From assembly GCF_004803895.1 (NCBI RefSeq), contig NZ_CP021978.1, forward strand, positions 3,596,001 through 3,660,000: a DNA stretch of 64,000 bases, given 5' to 3'. The notes under the pieces are model-generated. The model did not search any database and was not told where the DNA came from. It worked only from the letters and a program-made list of their open reading frames with translations. Positions 25,461 to 34,049 of the stretch are shown in pieces (position 1 is the stretch's first letter; each line of letters starts with the position of its first letter). Both the position numbers and the translations under genes were made by a program. Source of the stretch: Streptomyces hawaiiensis (lineage in GTDB: Bacteria; Actinomycetota; Actinomycetes; Streptomycetales; Streptomycetaceae).

Positions 25461-26813
25461 TCATCCGCGCAGGGCTTCGACGGCGTCCGCGAGGGCGTGC
25501 GGCACATCCGGTACGAGCGAGTGCGCCCCGTCCCGCACGACGTGCCGCCCTGCCACGACCGTATGCGACACGTCTGCTGCCGACGCGGCGAATACGGCCG
25601 TCTCGGCCCCGAGTCGCGCAAGCGGCCCTGCCGTCCTGACCGAGTCGAGGGCGAGGGTGGTGAAGTCGGCGAGCGCGCCGGTCTCCAGGGTGCCCGCCTC
25701 GTCCCAGCCGAGGGCCGCGTGGCCGTCGGCCGAGGCCGCCCGCAGGAGGGCCGCCGCCGTCCAGTGACCTCGGGTACGGGTGCGCAGCCGCTCGTTCAGC
25801 TCCATGGCCCGCGCCTCCTCGAGCAGGTCGATCACGGCGTGGCTGTCGGAGCCGAGGCTGAGCGGCGAGCCGGCCCGCTGGAGGGCGACGGCGGGTCCGA
25901 TGCCGTCGGCGAGGTCCCGCTCGGTGGTCGGGCACATGCAGGTGCCGGTGCCGCTGCCGCCGAGGAGGGCGATGTCCTCGTCGGTGAGGTGGGTGTTGTG
26001 GACGCCGGTGGTGCGCGGCCCGAGCACTCCGTGGTCGGCGAGCAGCCGCGTCGGGGTGCGGCCGTGGGCCTCCCGGCAGGCGTCGTTCTCGGCGGTCTGC
26101 TCCGACAGGTGCACATGGAGCGGGGCCCGCCGCTCCCCGGCCCACCGCGCGACGGTCGCCAACTGGTCGGCGGGTACGGCCCGTACGGAGTGGATGGCCG
26201 CCCCGATCCGTGCGTGATCCCGTTCCTTGAGAACTGAACAGCGTTCGGCCCAGGCGTCCGCGGTGCCGTCGGAGAAGCGGAGCTGGGGGTCGGTGGGCGG
26301 CTGCCCGAAGCCGGAGGAGAGGTAGGCGGTGTCGAGGAGGGTGATGCGGATCCCGGCTTCGGCGGCGGCCGCGATGAGGGCCTCGCCCATCGCGTTGGGG
26401 TCGGCGTAGGGGACGCCGCCGGGGGCGTGGTGGACGTAGTGGAACTCGCCGACGGCCGTGATGCCGGCCAGGGCCATCTCGGCGTACACGGCGCGGGCGA
26501 GGGCGTGGTAGCTGTCCGGGGTGAGCCGGGCGGCCGTGGCGTACATGACCTCGCGCCAGGTCCAGAAGGTGCCGGAGCCGACCTGGACGGTGCCGCGCAG
26601 GGCCCGGTGGAAGGCGTGGCTGTGGGCGTTGGCCAGGCCGGGGAGGGTGAGCCCGCGCAGCACCTCGGCGCCGGGGGGCGGGGCGGGGGTGCCGGTGCGG
26701 ACGGCGGCGATGCGCCCGTCTCGGACGTCGAGGGCCACGCCCGGCTCGACGTGGGTGGCGAGCCAGGCGTGCTCCAGCCAGTACGTCCGCGGGGCTGCTG
26801 TCGTCACCTGCAC
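25461..26813 (-). CDS. hutF: formimidoylglutamate deiminase HutF
   Basis: Amidohydrolase-superfamily enzyme converting N-formimino-L-glutamate to N-formyl-L-glutamate and ammonia. Its 450 residues include the metal HxH in [67 protein letters not shown] and [11 protein letters not shown], all characteristic of HutF rather than of guanine deaminases. I chose the GTG with AAGGA five bases upstream; a second GTG two codons later overlaps the preceding stop. It overlaps the M20 amidohydrolase gene, indicating translational coupling. Presence of HutF shows a five-step pathway via N-formylglutamate. Confidence 0.94.
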   Translation of the reverse strand: MQVTTAAPRTYWLEHAWLATHVEPGVALDVRDGRIAAVRTGTPAPPPGAEVLRGLTLPGLANAHSHAFHRALRGTVQVGSGTFWTWREVMYATAARLTPDSYHALARAVYAEMALAGITAVGEFHYVHHAPGGVPYADPNAMGEALIAAAAEAGIRITLLDTAYLSSGFGQPPTDPQLRFSDGTADAWAERCSVLKERDHARIGAAIHSVRAVPADQLATVARWAGERRAPLHVHLSEQTAENDACREAHGRTPTRLLADHGVLGPRTTGVHNTHLTDEDIALLGGSGTGTCMCPTTERDLADGIGPAVALQRAGSPLSLGSDSHAVIDLLEEARAMELNERLRTRTRGHWTAAALLRAASADGHAALGWDEAGTLETGALADFTTLALDSVRTAGPLARLGAETAVFAASAADVSHTVVAGRHVVRDGAHSLVPDVPHALADAVEALRG

Positions 26814-28162
26814 GCCAGTCCTTCCAGTACGTCGGCGAGTGCGAGTACCCCGGCCACGCAGTCGTCCTCGCTCGCGGACTCGGCCGGGGAGTGGGAGACG
26901 CCGGTGGGGTTGCGCACGAACAGCATGGCGGTCGGGATGCTCCCGGACAGGATCCCGGCGTCGTGTCCCGCGCCGGTGCCCAGGACGGGGACCGTGAGGT
27001 CGGTGTCCGTGGCGAGGATGCGGGAGAGTTCGTCGCGCAGGGCGTGGTCGAACTCGACGACGGGGGTGAAGGACTCGCGGACGACGTCGAGGTCGATGCC
27101 GTGTGTGTCCGCGTACTGCCGGGCCGCCTTCTCGATGCCACCGACCACGGTGTCGAGGCTCGTCTGGTCCTCGGCGCGGGAGTCGAGCCAGCCGCGCACG
27201 AGGGAGGGGATGGCGTTGACGCCGTTGGGCTCCACGGCGATCTTGCCGAAGGTGGCGACGGCTCCGGCGAGTTCGGCCTCGCGCCGGGCGGCGAGGACGG
27301 TCTCGGCGTAGGACAGCATGGGGTCGCGCCGGTCGGCGAGCCGGGTGGTGCCGGCGTGGTTGGCCTCGCCGCGGAAGTCGAACCGCCACCGGCCGTGCGG
27401 CCAGATCGCGCTGGCGATGCCGACCGGGTCGCCGGACAGGTCGAGGGCCCGGCCCTGCTCGACGTGCAGTTCGACGAAGGCGCCGATGCGGGCGAGCCGT
27501 TCGGGGTCGGCTCCGATGGCGTCGGGGTCGTGTCCGGCGCCCTCCATGGCGCGCGGCAGTGTCACGCCGTCGCCGTCGGTGAGCCGGTGTGCCTGCTCGC
27601 GGGTGAGCTGCCCGGCGGTGAGCCGGGACCCGACGCAGGCGAGCCCGAACCGGGCGCCCTCCTCGTCGCCGAAGTTCACGATGCCGAGGGGCCGGGTGAA
27701 GCGGGCGTGCCTGCCGCGCAGTTCGTCCAGCGCGGCGAAGGCGGACACGACGCCGAGGGGCCCGTCGAAGGCCCCGCCGTCCGGCACGGAGTCGAGGTGC
27801 GACCCGGTGACGACGGCGTTCCCCTCGGCGGGGTCCCCGAGCCAGGCCCACTGGTTGCCGTTCCGGTCGATCTCGTAGACGAGGCCGCGCGCCCGTGCCT
27901 GCCCCTCGAACCAGACCCGGCATTCACCGTCGGGCCCGGTCCAGGCGAACCGGCGGTAGCCTCCGGAGGCGGGGTGACGCCCGATGGGGAGCAGGTCGCG
28001 CCACATCTGGTGGAAGGAGTCACCGGCACCGGCTGATCCGGGCTGGGACCCGCCGGGCTGCGGGAAGGCGTTCCGCACGGCGGGACGGGTGGGCACAGCC
28101 GGACCCGCGCACGGCGGCGACGCGTCAGCCCCCGCCGAAGGGTTGCCGTTCGGCGCAGTCAC
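26804..28162 (-). CDS. M20 family amidohydrolase (allantoate amidohydrolase-like), probable N-formylglutamate step
   Basis: A 452-residue dinuclear metal hydrolase of the M20 allantoate amidohydrolase/N-carbamoylase family. Metal-binding blocks are [41 protein letters not shown] and GTGAGHDA; the dimerisation lid lies around [20 protein letters not shown]. An N-terminal Pro/Ala-rich tail of about 45 residues is unusual. It is translationally coupled both to hutU (GTGA overlap) and to hutF. No HutG-type deformylase is present, so I infer that this enzyme removes the formyl group from N-formylglutamate, not allantoate. That is inference from context; the sequence alone fits ureidoglycolate/allantoate hydrolases. 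Confidence 0.87.
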   Translation of the reverse strand: MTAPNGNPSAGADASPPCAGPAVPTRPAVRNAFPQPGGSQPGSAGAGDSFHQMWRDLLPIGRHPASGGYRRFAWTGPDGECRVWFEGQARARGLVYEIDRNGNQWAWLGDPAEGNAVVTGSHLDSVPDGGAFDGPLGVVSAFAALDELRGRHARFTRPLGIVNFGDEEGARFGLACVGSRLTAGQLTREQAHRLTDGDGVTLPRAMEGAGHDPDAIGADPERLARIGAFVELHVEQGRALDLSGDPVGIASAIWPHGRWRFDFRGEANHAGTTRLADRRDPMLSYAETVLAARREAELAGAVATFGKIAVEPNGVNAIPSLVRGWLDSRAEDQTSLDTVVGGIEKAARQYADTHGIDLDVVRESFTPVVEFDHALRDELSRILATDTDLTVPVLGTGAGHDAGILSGSIPTAMLFVRNPTGVSHSPAESASEDDCVAGVLALADVLEGLACR

Positions 28163-29838
28163 GCGTCGTCACCCTCACGCATCGGCACCCGCACGCCGCG
28201 CTCCTCCGCGACCGACTCCGCGATGTCGTACCCGGCGTCGACGTGCCGGATGACGCCCATGCCGGGGTCGTTGGTGAGCACCCGGCGGATCTTCTCGCCC
28301 GCGAGCGGCGTGCCGTCGGCCACCGTCACCTGCCCGGCGTGGATCGACCGCCCCATCCCGACGCCGCCGCCGTGGTGGATCGACACCCAGGACGCCCCGG
28401 ACGCCACGTTCACCATGGCGTTCAGCAGCGGCCAGTCGGCGATCGCGTCGGACCCGTCGAGCATGGCCTCGGTCTCCCGGTAGGGGGAGGCGACCGAACC
28501 GCAGTCGAGATGGTCGCGGCCGATGACGACCGGGGCGGCCAGCTCCCCGCTCGCGACCATGTCGTTGAACCGCTCACCGGCCTTGTCCCGCTCGCCGTAG
28601 CCGAGCCAGCAGATCCGGGCGGGCAGGCCCTGGAAGTGGACGCGTTCGCCGGCCATCTTGATCCAGCGGGCGAGGGACGCGTTTTGAATGGACTCAGCCT
28701 CCGGGAAGAGGTCGAGGATCGCCTTGTCGGTCTTGGCGATGTCGGAGGCCTCGCCGGACAGGGCGGCCCAGCGGAAGGGGCCCTTGCCCTCGCAGAACAG
28801 CGGGCGGATGTAGGCGGGTACGAAGCCGGGGAAGGCGAAGGCCCGGTCGTATCCGGCGAGTCGGGCCTCGCCGCGGATGGAGTTGCCGTAGTCGAAGACC
28901 TCAACGCCGGCGTCCATGAAGCCGACCATGGCCTCGACGTGCCGGGCCATGGACTCGCGGGCCCGGGTGGTGAAGCCGGCCGGGTCCTTGGCGGCGGCGT
29001 CGGCCATGTCCTCGAAGGCGGTGCCCAGCGGCAGGTAGGCCAGCGGGTCGTGGGCGGAGGTCTGGTCGGTCACGATGTCGACGGGCGCGCCCATGGCGAG
29101 GAGCTGCGGGAGGAGTTCCGCGGCGTTGCCGAGGACGCCGATGGACAGCGGGCGGCGGGCGTCCCGGGCTTCCGTGGCCAGCCGCAGGGCGTGGTCCACC
29201 GAGTCGGCCTTCACGTCGAGGTACCGGTGCTCGATGCGCCGCTCGATGGCACGCGGGTCGCAGTCGATGCAGATCGCCACGCCGTCGTTCATCGTCACGG
29301 CGAGCGGCTGGGCACCACCCATGCCGCCGAGACCGGCGGTCAGGGTGATGGTGCCGGCCAGCGACCCGCCGAACTTCTTCGCGGCGACGGCGGCGAAGGT
29401 CTCGTAGGTGCCCTGGAGGATGCCCTGGGTGCCGATGTAGATCCAGGAGCCGGCGGTCATCTGCCCGTACATGGTCAGGCCCAGCTGTTCGAGGCGGCGG
29501 AACTCCTCCCAGTTGGCCCAGTCGCCGACGAGGTTGGAGTTGGCGATGAGGACGCGCGGGGCCCATTCGTGGGTCTGCATGACGCCGACGGGGCGGCCGG
29601 ACTGGACCAGCATGGTCTCGTCCTGCTTCAGCCCCTTGAGGGTGCGCACCATCGCGTCGAAGGAGCGCCAGTCGCGCGCCGCCTTGCCGGTGCCGCCGTA
29701 GACGACGAGCTTGTCGGGGTGCTCGGCGACCTCCGGGTCGAGGTTGTTCTGCAGCATCCGCAGGGCGGCTTCCTGCTGCCATCCCAGGGCGCTCGGTTCC
29801 GTGCCGCGCGGCGCTCGGACAGGGCGGGGTCCTGACAT
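28159..29838 (-). CDS. hutU: urocanate hydratase HutU
   Basis: NAD+-dependent urocanase, adding water to urocanate to form imidazolonepropionate (second step of histidine degradation). The 559-residue protein matches the family length. Signatures include [10 protein letters not shown] near the N-terminus, the [15 protein letters not shown] block, [34 protein letters not shown], and [19 protein letters not shown] near the C-terminus. It is the first gene of the operon hutU-M20-hutF-hutI. hutH (histidine ammonia-lyase) is not in this window. A TGAATAG dyad 41 bp upstream is a likely operator. Confidence 0.96.
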   Translation of the reverse strand: MSGPRPVRAPRGTEPSALGWQQEAALRMLQNNLDPEVAEHPDKLVVYGGTGKAARDWRSFDAMVRTLKGLKQDETMLVQSGRPVGVMQTHEWAPRVLIANSNLVGDWANWEEFRRLEQLGLTMYGQMTAGSWIYIGTQGILQGTYETFAAVAAKKFGGSLAGTITLTAGLGGMGGAQPLAVTMNDGVAICIDCDPRAIERRIEHRYLDVKADSVDHALRLATEARDARRPLSIGVLGNAAELLPQLLAMGAPVDIVTDQTSAHDPLAYLPLGTAFEDMADAAAKDPAGFTTRARESMARHVEAMVGFMDAGVEVFDYGNSIRGEARLAGYDRAFAFPGFVPAYIRPLFCEGKGPFRWAALSGEASDIAKTDKAILDLFPEAESIQNASLARWIKMAGERVHFQGLPARICWLGYGERDKAGERFNDMVASGELAAPVVIGRDHLDCGSVASPYRETEAMLDGSDAIADWPLLNAMVNVASGASWVSIHHGGGVGMGRSIHAGQVTVADGTPLAGEKIRRVLTNDPGMGVIRHVDAGYDIAESVAEERGVRVPMREGDDA

Positions 29839-29879
29839 GGTCTGCCTCCTGGGGGTGCTCCCGGCGGATGTTGCTGCTT

Positions 29880-29906
29880 CTATTCACATCCTGGCCCTAT
29901 GAATAG
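29880..29906. promoter_or_regulatory. palindromic operator upstream of hutU
   Basis: CTATTCA, 13 bp, then TGAATAG: a perfect 7-bp dyad in the short gap between hutU and the divergent decarboxylase gene. A single CTATTCA half-site recurs at 32996-33002 upstream of the RpiR-type gene, which makes that regulator a candidate binder. Confidence 0.6.
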
Positions 29907-29964
29907 AGCTAGTCAATACGTCGGGACACCGGCGCGGCGGTGCCGCGGATGTTTCGCTGGATGC

Positions 29965-31338
29965 ATGGGCGCACACATCGAGGCGGAAGCAGCGGACGAC
30001 ACCGGCGCCGGGCGGGCGGCCCGGCGGGACGAGGCGGTGCGGGCCGCCGTGGAGCAAGGGCTGCTCGGGCCCGCCAGCCCCATCGTCGGGTTGCTGGACG
30101 TCACCGGCATCCGGGAGTCGGCGGCTCAGCTGCGGGCGGCGTTCGCCGCGGTGACGGCGCCGGGCACGCCCGTGCTGCACGCCTTCGCGGTGAAGGCGAC
30201 CCCGCTGGTGCCGGTCCTGCGGCTGCTGCGGGAGGAGGGCGTCGGCGCGGAGGTCGCGAGCCCGGGTGAGCTTGCCCTGGCGCAGGCGGCGGGCATGCCG
30301 GCGGAGGCGACGGTGCTCGACTCGCCCGCGAAGACACCGGCCGAGCTGCGCGAGGCACTGTCCCTGGGCATCGCCGTCAACGCGGACAACCCGCAGGAGC
30401 TGGCCCGGATCGACGCCCTGGTGCCAGCGCGGGGCAGCCGTTCCCCTCTCGGGATCCGGGTGAATCCGCAGGTCGGCGGCGGCTCCATCGAGGCGTTGTC
30501 CACGGCGACGGCCACCTCGAAGTTCGGGGTGGCGCTGCGCGACGAGGGGGCCCGGGAGTGGGTCGTCCAGGCGTATCTCGACCGGCCGTGGCTGACCCGG
30601 CTGCACGCGCACACCGGCTCCCAGGGCATCCCTCTGGCCCTGATGGCACGGGGCGTGGCGGAGACGTACGCGCTGGCGGAGGAGATCAACCGGCGGGCCG
30701 GGCGGCGCCAGGTCGACACGCTCGACATCGGCGGCGGCCTGCCGGTGAACTTCGCGTCGGACGCGACGACCCCGACGTACGCGCAGTACGCGCGGCTGCT
30801 CGCCGAGAAGGTCCCGGAGCTGCTCGACGGGCGGTACGGGCTGGTCACCGAGTTCGGGCGGTCACTGCTGGCGAAGCACGGGACGGTGGTGGCACGGGTC
30901 GAGTACGCGAAGACCTCCGGCGGGCGGGCGGTGGCGGTGACCCATGCCGGGGTGCAGGTGGCCGCGCGGACCGTGTACGCGCCGGAGAGCTGGCCGCTGC
31001 GGATCTCCGCGTACGACGCGAAGGGGCGGCCGAAGAACGGGCCGGTGGTGGTGCAGGACGTCGCCGGTCCGGCCTGTTTCGCGGGGGACCTGCTGGCGCA
31101 GGGCCGGTCCATGCCGCGGCTGGAACAGGGGGACTACGCGGCGGCCCTGGACACGGGGGCGTACTACTTCGCGCATCACTACGGGTACAACTCGCTCGTG
31201 CGGCCCGGCGTTTACGGGTTCGGGCCGGGTGGGCGCTTCGCGGAGGTGCGCAAGGCCCAGACCGTGGAGGAGGTGGTCGCCGAGTCCGGTGGGGCGCGGG
31301 TGGATGCGTTGACGCAGCCGCCGTTCGGGCTCGCGTAG
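29965..31338 (+). CDS. PLP-dependent group III amino-acid decarboxylase (diaminopimelate/ornithine decarboxylase-like)
   Basis: A 457-residue fold-type III PLP enzyme. The Schiff-base lysine is Lys77 in HAFAVKATPLVPVL. Family blocks GVGAEVASPGELALA, LGIRVNPQVG, HTGSQG, LDIGGGLPVNF and GRSLLAKHG follow, and the C-terminal barrel has YYFAHHYGYNSLVRPGVYGF. The specificity helix does not let me assign lysine, arginine or diaminopimelate. It is divergent from the hut operon across a shared operator, so co-regulation with histidine catabolism is plausible. The ATG chosen has only a weak GGA upstream; an ATG at 29899 would lie in the operator. Confidence 0.85.
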   Translation: MGAHIEAEAADDTGAGRAARRDEAVRAAVEQGLLGPASPIVGLLDVTGIRESAAQLRAAFAAVTAPGTPVLHAFAVKATPLVPVLRLLREEGVGAEVASPGELALAQAAGMPAEATVLDSPAKTPAELREALSLGIAVNADNPQELARIDALVPARGSRSPLGIRVNPQVGGGSIEALSTATATSKFGVALRDEGAREWVVQAYLDRPWLTRLHAHTGSQGIPLALMARGVAETYALAEEINRRAGRRQVDTLDIGGGLPVNFASDATTPTYAQYARLLAEKVPELLDGRYGLVTEFGRSLLAKHGTVVARVEYAKTSGGRAVAVTHAGVQVAARTVYAPESWPLRISAYDAKGRPKNGPVVVQDVAGPACFAGDLLAQGRSMPRLEQGDYAAALDTGAYYFAHHYGYNSLVRPGVYGFGPGGRFAEVRKAQTVEEVVAESGGARVDALTQPPFGLA

Positions 31339-31460
31339 TCCCCGGGCCGCGGGTGCGTGGCGGCTGGGCCGGGTGGTCGACCTCCAGCTTGTCGAGTTCC
31401 TCGAACATCGCGCCCACGCGGCGCAGCCGCACATCGATACAGCCCCGCGCCCCTGAAGGG

Positions 31461-32045
31461 TCACACCAGCGCCGGCGGCTTCCTTCGGGCCCCGCCCGGG
31501 GCCGCGTCCCCCGCCGCGATGCCCGTGCTGCGGTACGCCTTGACCCGCTTGCCGGCCGGGTGCGCCGCTCCCCCGCGCAGCCAGTCCACCCGGGCCCACA
31601 GCAGCGCCTCGTCGGCCTGTTCCCGGCGGCCCAGCCAGGCCGACTTCAGCCACAGGCCCGCGCCGCAGCCGGCCAGGAGCATGCCCCCGGCCGCGGGGAC
31701 CGCGAAGGCGCTGCCCAGGGCGGCGAGGAAGGCGAGGAGGAGCCACCAGCGGTTGCCCCGGCGCCAGTTGCGTACCGTGACCGCGCGGTCCTGGAGCACG
31801 TCGTGCTTGCCGGCGCGGGACGCGGAGGCCGCCAGGGCCGCGTAGCGCTTGCGGCGGCTGTAAGCCACGGCGGCGGTCGCCAGGACGAAGAGGGCCGCCC
31901 CGGTCAGAACGCCGATGCGGCGGCCGGTCAGGCCCGGTGCGAGCAGGCCGATGCCCGCCGCGAAGACGCCCAGCCACCACAGCGGGGCCGCTCCCGCCCG
32001 TACGACGACGGCCACCCGGGCCAGTCCCTGTCCTCCACGTGTCAC
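31461..32045 (-). CDS. integral membrane protein of unknown function
   Basis: A 194-residue membrane protein with four predicted helices in two pairs (GAAPLWWLGVFAAGIGLLAP, the stretch after GRRIGVLTGAALFVLATAAV, WWLLLAFLAALGSAFAV, and AGGMLLAGCGAGLWL), separated by a basic loop (YSRRKRYAALAAS). No family is recognised. It is downstream of the RpiR-type regulator gene on the same strand, with a 90-bp gap, and convergent with the decarboxylase gene. Confidence 0.7.
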   Translation of the reverse strand: MTRGGQGLARVAVVVRAGAAPLWWLGVFAAGIGLLAPGLTGRRIGVLTGAALFVLATAAVAYSRRKRYAALAASASRAGKHDVLQDRAVTVRNWRRGNRWWLLLAFLAALGSAFAVPAAGGMLLAGCGAGLWLKSAWLGRREQADEALLWARVDWLRGGAAHPAGKRVKAYRSTGIAAGDAAPGGARRKPPALV

Positions 32046-32135
32046 GTCCAGCCTCCGTCCGGTCTCCGAAGCCTCTGGGAGACGTACGTTAGCGACGGTG
32101 CGTGAGACGAATCTGAGAAGACACCGCGCGTGCCG

Positions 32136-32978
32136 TCAGTCGACGAACAGGCCCCGCGCCGCCGCCTTCGTGTCGAACTCCTCCAGGCGGGACTGGGCCT
32201 GGGGCAGGTCGTCGCACATGGCCTCCAGCAGGACCCGGCCGAGCAGCATCGGCGCACAGGCCGTGTCGAAGGCCAGGCCGGTGCCGACGGCGGCGGGGAG
32301 CAGCAGGTCGGACACCTTGGCGACGGGTGCGAAGGCGGAGTCGGCGACCGTGACGACGGTCAGCCCGGCCTCCTTGGCATAGGCGAGGGTGTCGACGACC
32401 TCGCGGGGGTGCCGGGGCAGCGCGAAACAGAGCAGTGCGCTCGCGCCGGCCCGGACGGCGGCGTCGATGCGGTCCTGGAGCATCGTGCCGCCCTCACCGA
32501 GCAGCCGTACGTCGGGGTGGACCTTGGCGGCGAAGTAGGCGAAGCCGTGCGCCTGGGCGGCAGCGGCCCGCAGGCCGAGGACGAGCAGCGGGCGGGAGCC
32601 GGCGAGGACGCCCCCCGCCCGCTGCACGGGAGCGGGGTCGGCCAGTGCCTCCGCCAAGTGCCGCAGGTTCTCGATCTCGGCCTCGACGGCCTGCTGGTAC
32701 TCGTTGTGGGCCCCGGCCTCCGCAGCGGGTTCGGCGGGGGCGACCTCGCGCAGATGGCGGCGCAGGGCGGGGTAGCCGTCGAAACCGAGGGCGACGGCGA
32801 ACCGGGTCACGGACGGCTGGCTGACCCCGGCCAGCTCGGCGAGTTCCACGCTCGACAGGAACGGCACGTCGGCGGCGCGCCGCACCATGCTGTGCGCGAT
32901 GCGCCGCTGGGTCGGCGTCAGCCGGTGGCCCTCGAAGAGCGCCTGCAGCCGCGCGGCAGGGCTGTCGGTCACGCTCAT
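32136..32978 (-). CDS. MurR/RpiR family transcriptional regulator (HTH + SIS domain)
   Basis: A 280-residue regulator with an N-terminal RpiR-type helix-turn-helix (LTPTQRRIAHSMVRRA, then SSVELAELAGVSQPSVTRFA) and a C-terminal SIS sugar-isomerase domain (RPLLVLGLRAAAAQAHGFAY, LCFALPRHPREVVDTLAYAK, VTVADSAFAPVAKVSDL). SIS-domain regulators bind phosphosugars or related ligands. Its own upstream region has the perfect dyad TCTGCAT-N6-ATGCAGA and one CTATTCA half-site also found at the hutU operator. It may therefore regulate itself and the neighbouring hut locus; this is inference. Confidence 0.92.
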   Translation of the reverse strand: MSVTDSPAARLQALFEGHRLTPTQRRIAHSMVRRAADVPFLSSVELAELAGVSQPSVTRFAVALGFDGYPALRRHLREVAPAEPAAEAGAHNEYQQAVEAEIENLRHLAEALADPAPVQRAGGVLAGSRPLLVLGLRAAAAQAHGFAYFAAKVHPDVRLLGEGGTMLQDRIDAAVRAGASALLCFALPRHPREVVDTLAYAKEAGLTVVTVADSAFAPVAKVSDLLLPAAVGTGLAFDTACAPMLLGRVLLEAMCDDLPQAQSRLEEFDTKAAARGLFVD

Positions 32979-33014
32979 GACGTGCTCCCCCTCGCCTATT
33001 CAGTAGCTGAGGAT

Positions 33015-33034
33015 TCTGCATGAGCATATGCAGA
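33015..33034. promoter_or_regulatory. palindromic operator upstream of the RpiR-type gene
   Basis: TCTGCAT-GAGCAT-ATGCAGA is a perfect 7-bp inverted repeat located 37-56 bp upstream of the regulator ATG and shared with the divergent membrane-protein gene. Confidence 0.6.
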
Positions 33035-33142
33035 GCGGCAAGCCGGGACCGGAGGACGCCGGCCGTACGTCCGGTAACCCCCTGCGGAACAGGGGGGCTA
33101 ACCCCAGTGCGGCCGGCTGCGGCGCTTTCTACCGTGGACGGC

Positions 33143-33577
33143 ATGACGGGAATGGACGCGCGGGACGCCGACCTGAAGAAGGAACTGGACGCCACCCTGC
33201 ACGCACGCAGAGATCTGGGCGAGGAGTACGAGTCGGCGCTGGTCGACTCGTTCCTGGAGAAGGTCGACCAGCGGATCGACGGCGCGGTGGAGCGCCGGGT
33301 GCGCCGGCAGCTCGCCGAGCAGCAGATGCAGACGGCCCGGGACTCCCGGTCGCCGAGGGTCACGGACTCCTGGGGTGAGCGGTTCGGCTTCGGGATCGTG
33401 TCCCTGGTCCTCGCGGTGCCGCTGTCCGCGATCGGCGGGGGCGTGGCGCGCCTGCCCGGCCTGCTCATCGCCTGGGCGGGCATCGTCGGCGTCAACGTCG
33501 TCCAGGCGGTCCGCGCCGACCCGAACCTCTTCGGCCGCCGCCGCAAGTCCTCCCAGGACAGTGGCTGGGAGGACTGA
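33143..33577 (+). CDS. conserved membrane-associated protein
   Basis: A 144-residue protein. A charged helical N-terminal half (KKELDATLHARRDLGEEYES, LEKVDQRIDGAVERRVRRQL) with coiled-coil character is followed by a hydrophobic hairpin (FGIVSLVLAVPLSAIGGG and GLLIAWAGIVGVNVVQAV) and a basic tail. This resembles the small integral membrane proteins of unknown function common in Streptomyces. It is divergent from the RpiR-type gene. The start is uncertain between two nearby ATG codons, and no catalytic motif is seen. Confidence 0.78.
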   Translation: MTGMDARDADLKKELDATLHARRDLGEEYESALVDSFLEKVDQRIDGAVERRVRRQLAEQQMQTARDSRSPRVTDSWGERFGFGIVSLVLAVPLSAIGGGVARLPGLLIAWAGIVGVNVVQAVRADPNLFGRRRKSSQDSGWED

Positions 33578-34049
33578 GCGCGTCCGGCAGCAAGGCCTGG
33601 CGCGTCGGTGACGTGGGTGCGCAGGACGAGCGCGGTCAGGTCGTCGGGCGAGGCAGAGGCCGAGGCATGCGGGGAGCTTGCACGCGCCCCTGGCAATCCC
33701 GCGGTCACGAGCGCCGGAAGGGAGTTGCGCGGGGACCGCCGCACCCCCGTGAACGGGGGGCGGGACGACGGCGGTCCCCGCGAAGGACGCGGGCCCGGTC
33801 AGGCCGGGCTTGCGCGTCCGTGGCGTCCGTGGAGGTCCGGGAGCCGCTCCGGAGGTCCTGTGACGCCGTTCGGCGCCGGCCCGGGCGGGGAGCCGCTCCC
33901 GCCCTTGCCGACACCCACCAATGTGCAGGACGTGTGTTAAGCGGGTGCTGCGCGGACGTGACACCCGCGTACCGGTTCCGCGAAGTCCGCGAAGATCACG
34001 GATGCCGCAAGTTCACCCGGTTCACGGGCAGTTCACCGGATGTTGGCCG
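33578..34049. other. 472-bp gene-free region with strong hairpins
   Basis: No gene with good coding statistics or a ribosome site. The main structure is the long stem at 33728-33782. Several further GC palindromes follow. On the minus strand near 33605-33650 a short frame reads SPDDLTALVLR, reminiscent of the C-terminus of SpoIIE-type phosphatases, and may be a decayed gene fragment. Confidence 0.5.
33728..33782. terminator. long hairpin, possible terminator
   Basis: CGCGGGGACCGCCG pairs perfectly with CGGCGGTCCCCGCG (14 bp), enclosing a 27-nt loop with its own CCCCC/GGGGG hairpin. It could terminate the upstream plus-strand gene or act as a stable RNA element. There is no U-tract. Confidence 0.45.

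Noticed and set aside
24139..27141. Single 1000-codon minus-strand frame joining hutI to upstream DNA
   Set aside because: Only the part from the ATG at 25389 encodes HutI; the N-terminal half is an Arg/Pro/Gly-rich shadow of hutF in another frame.
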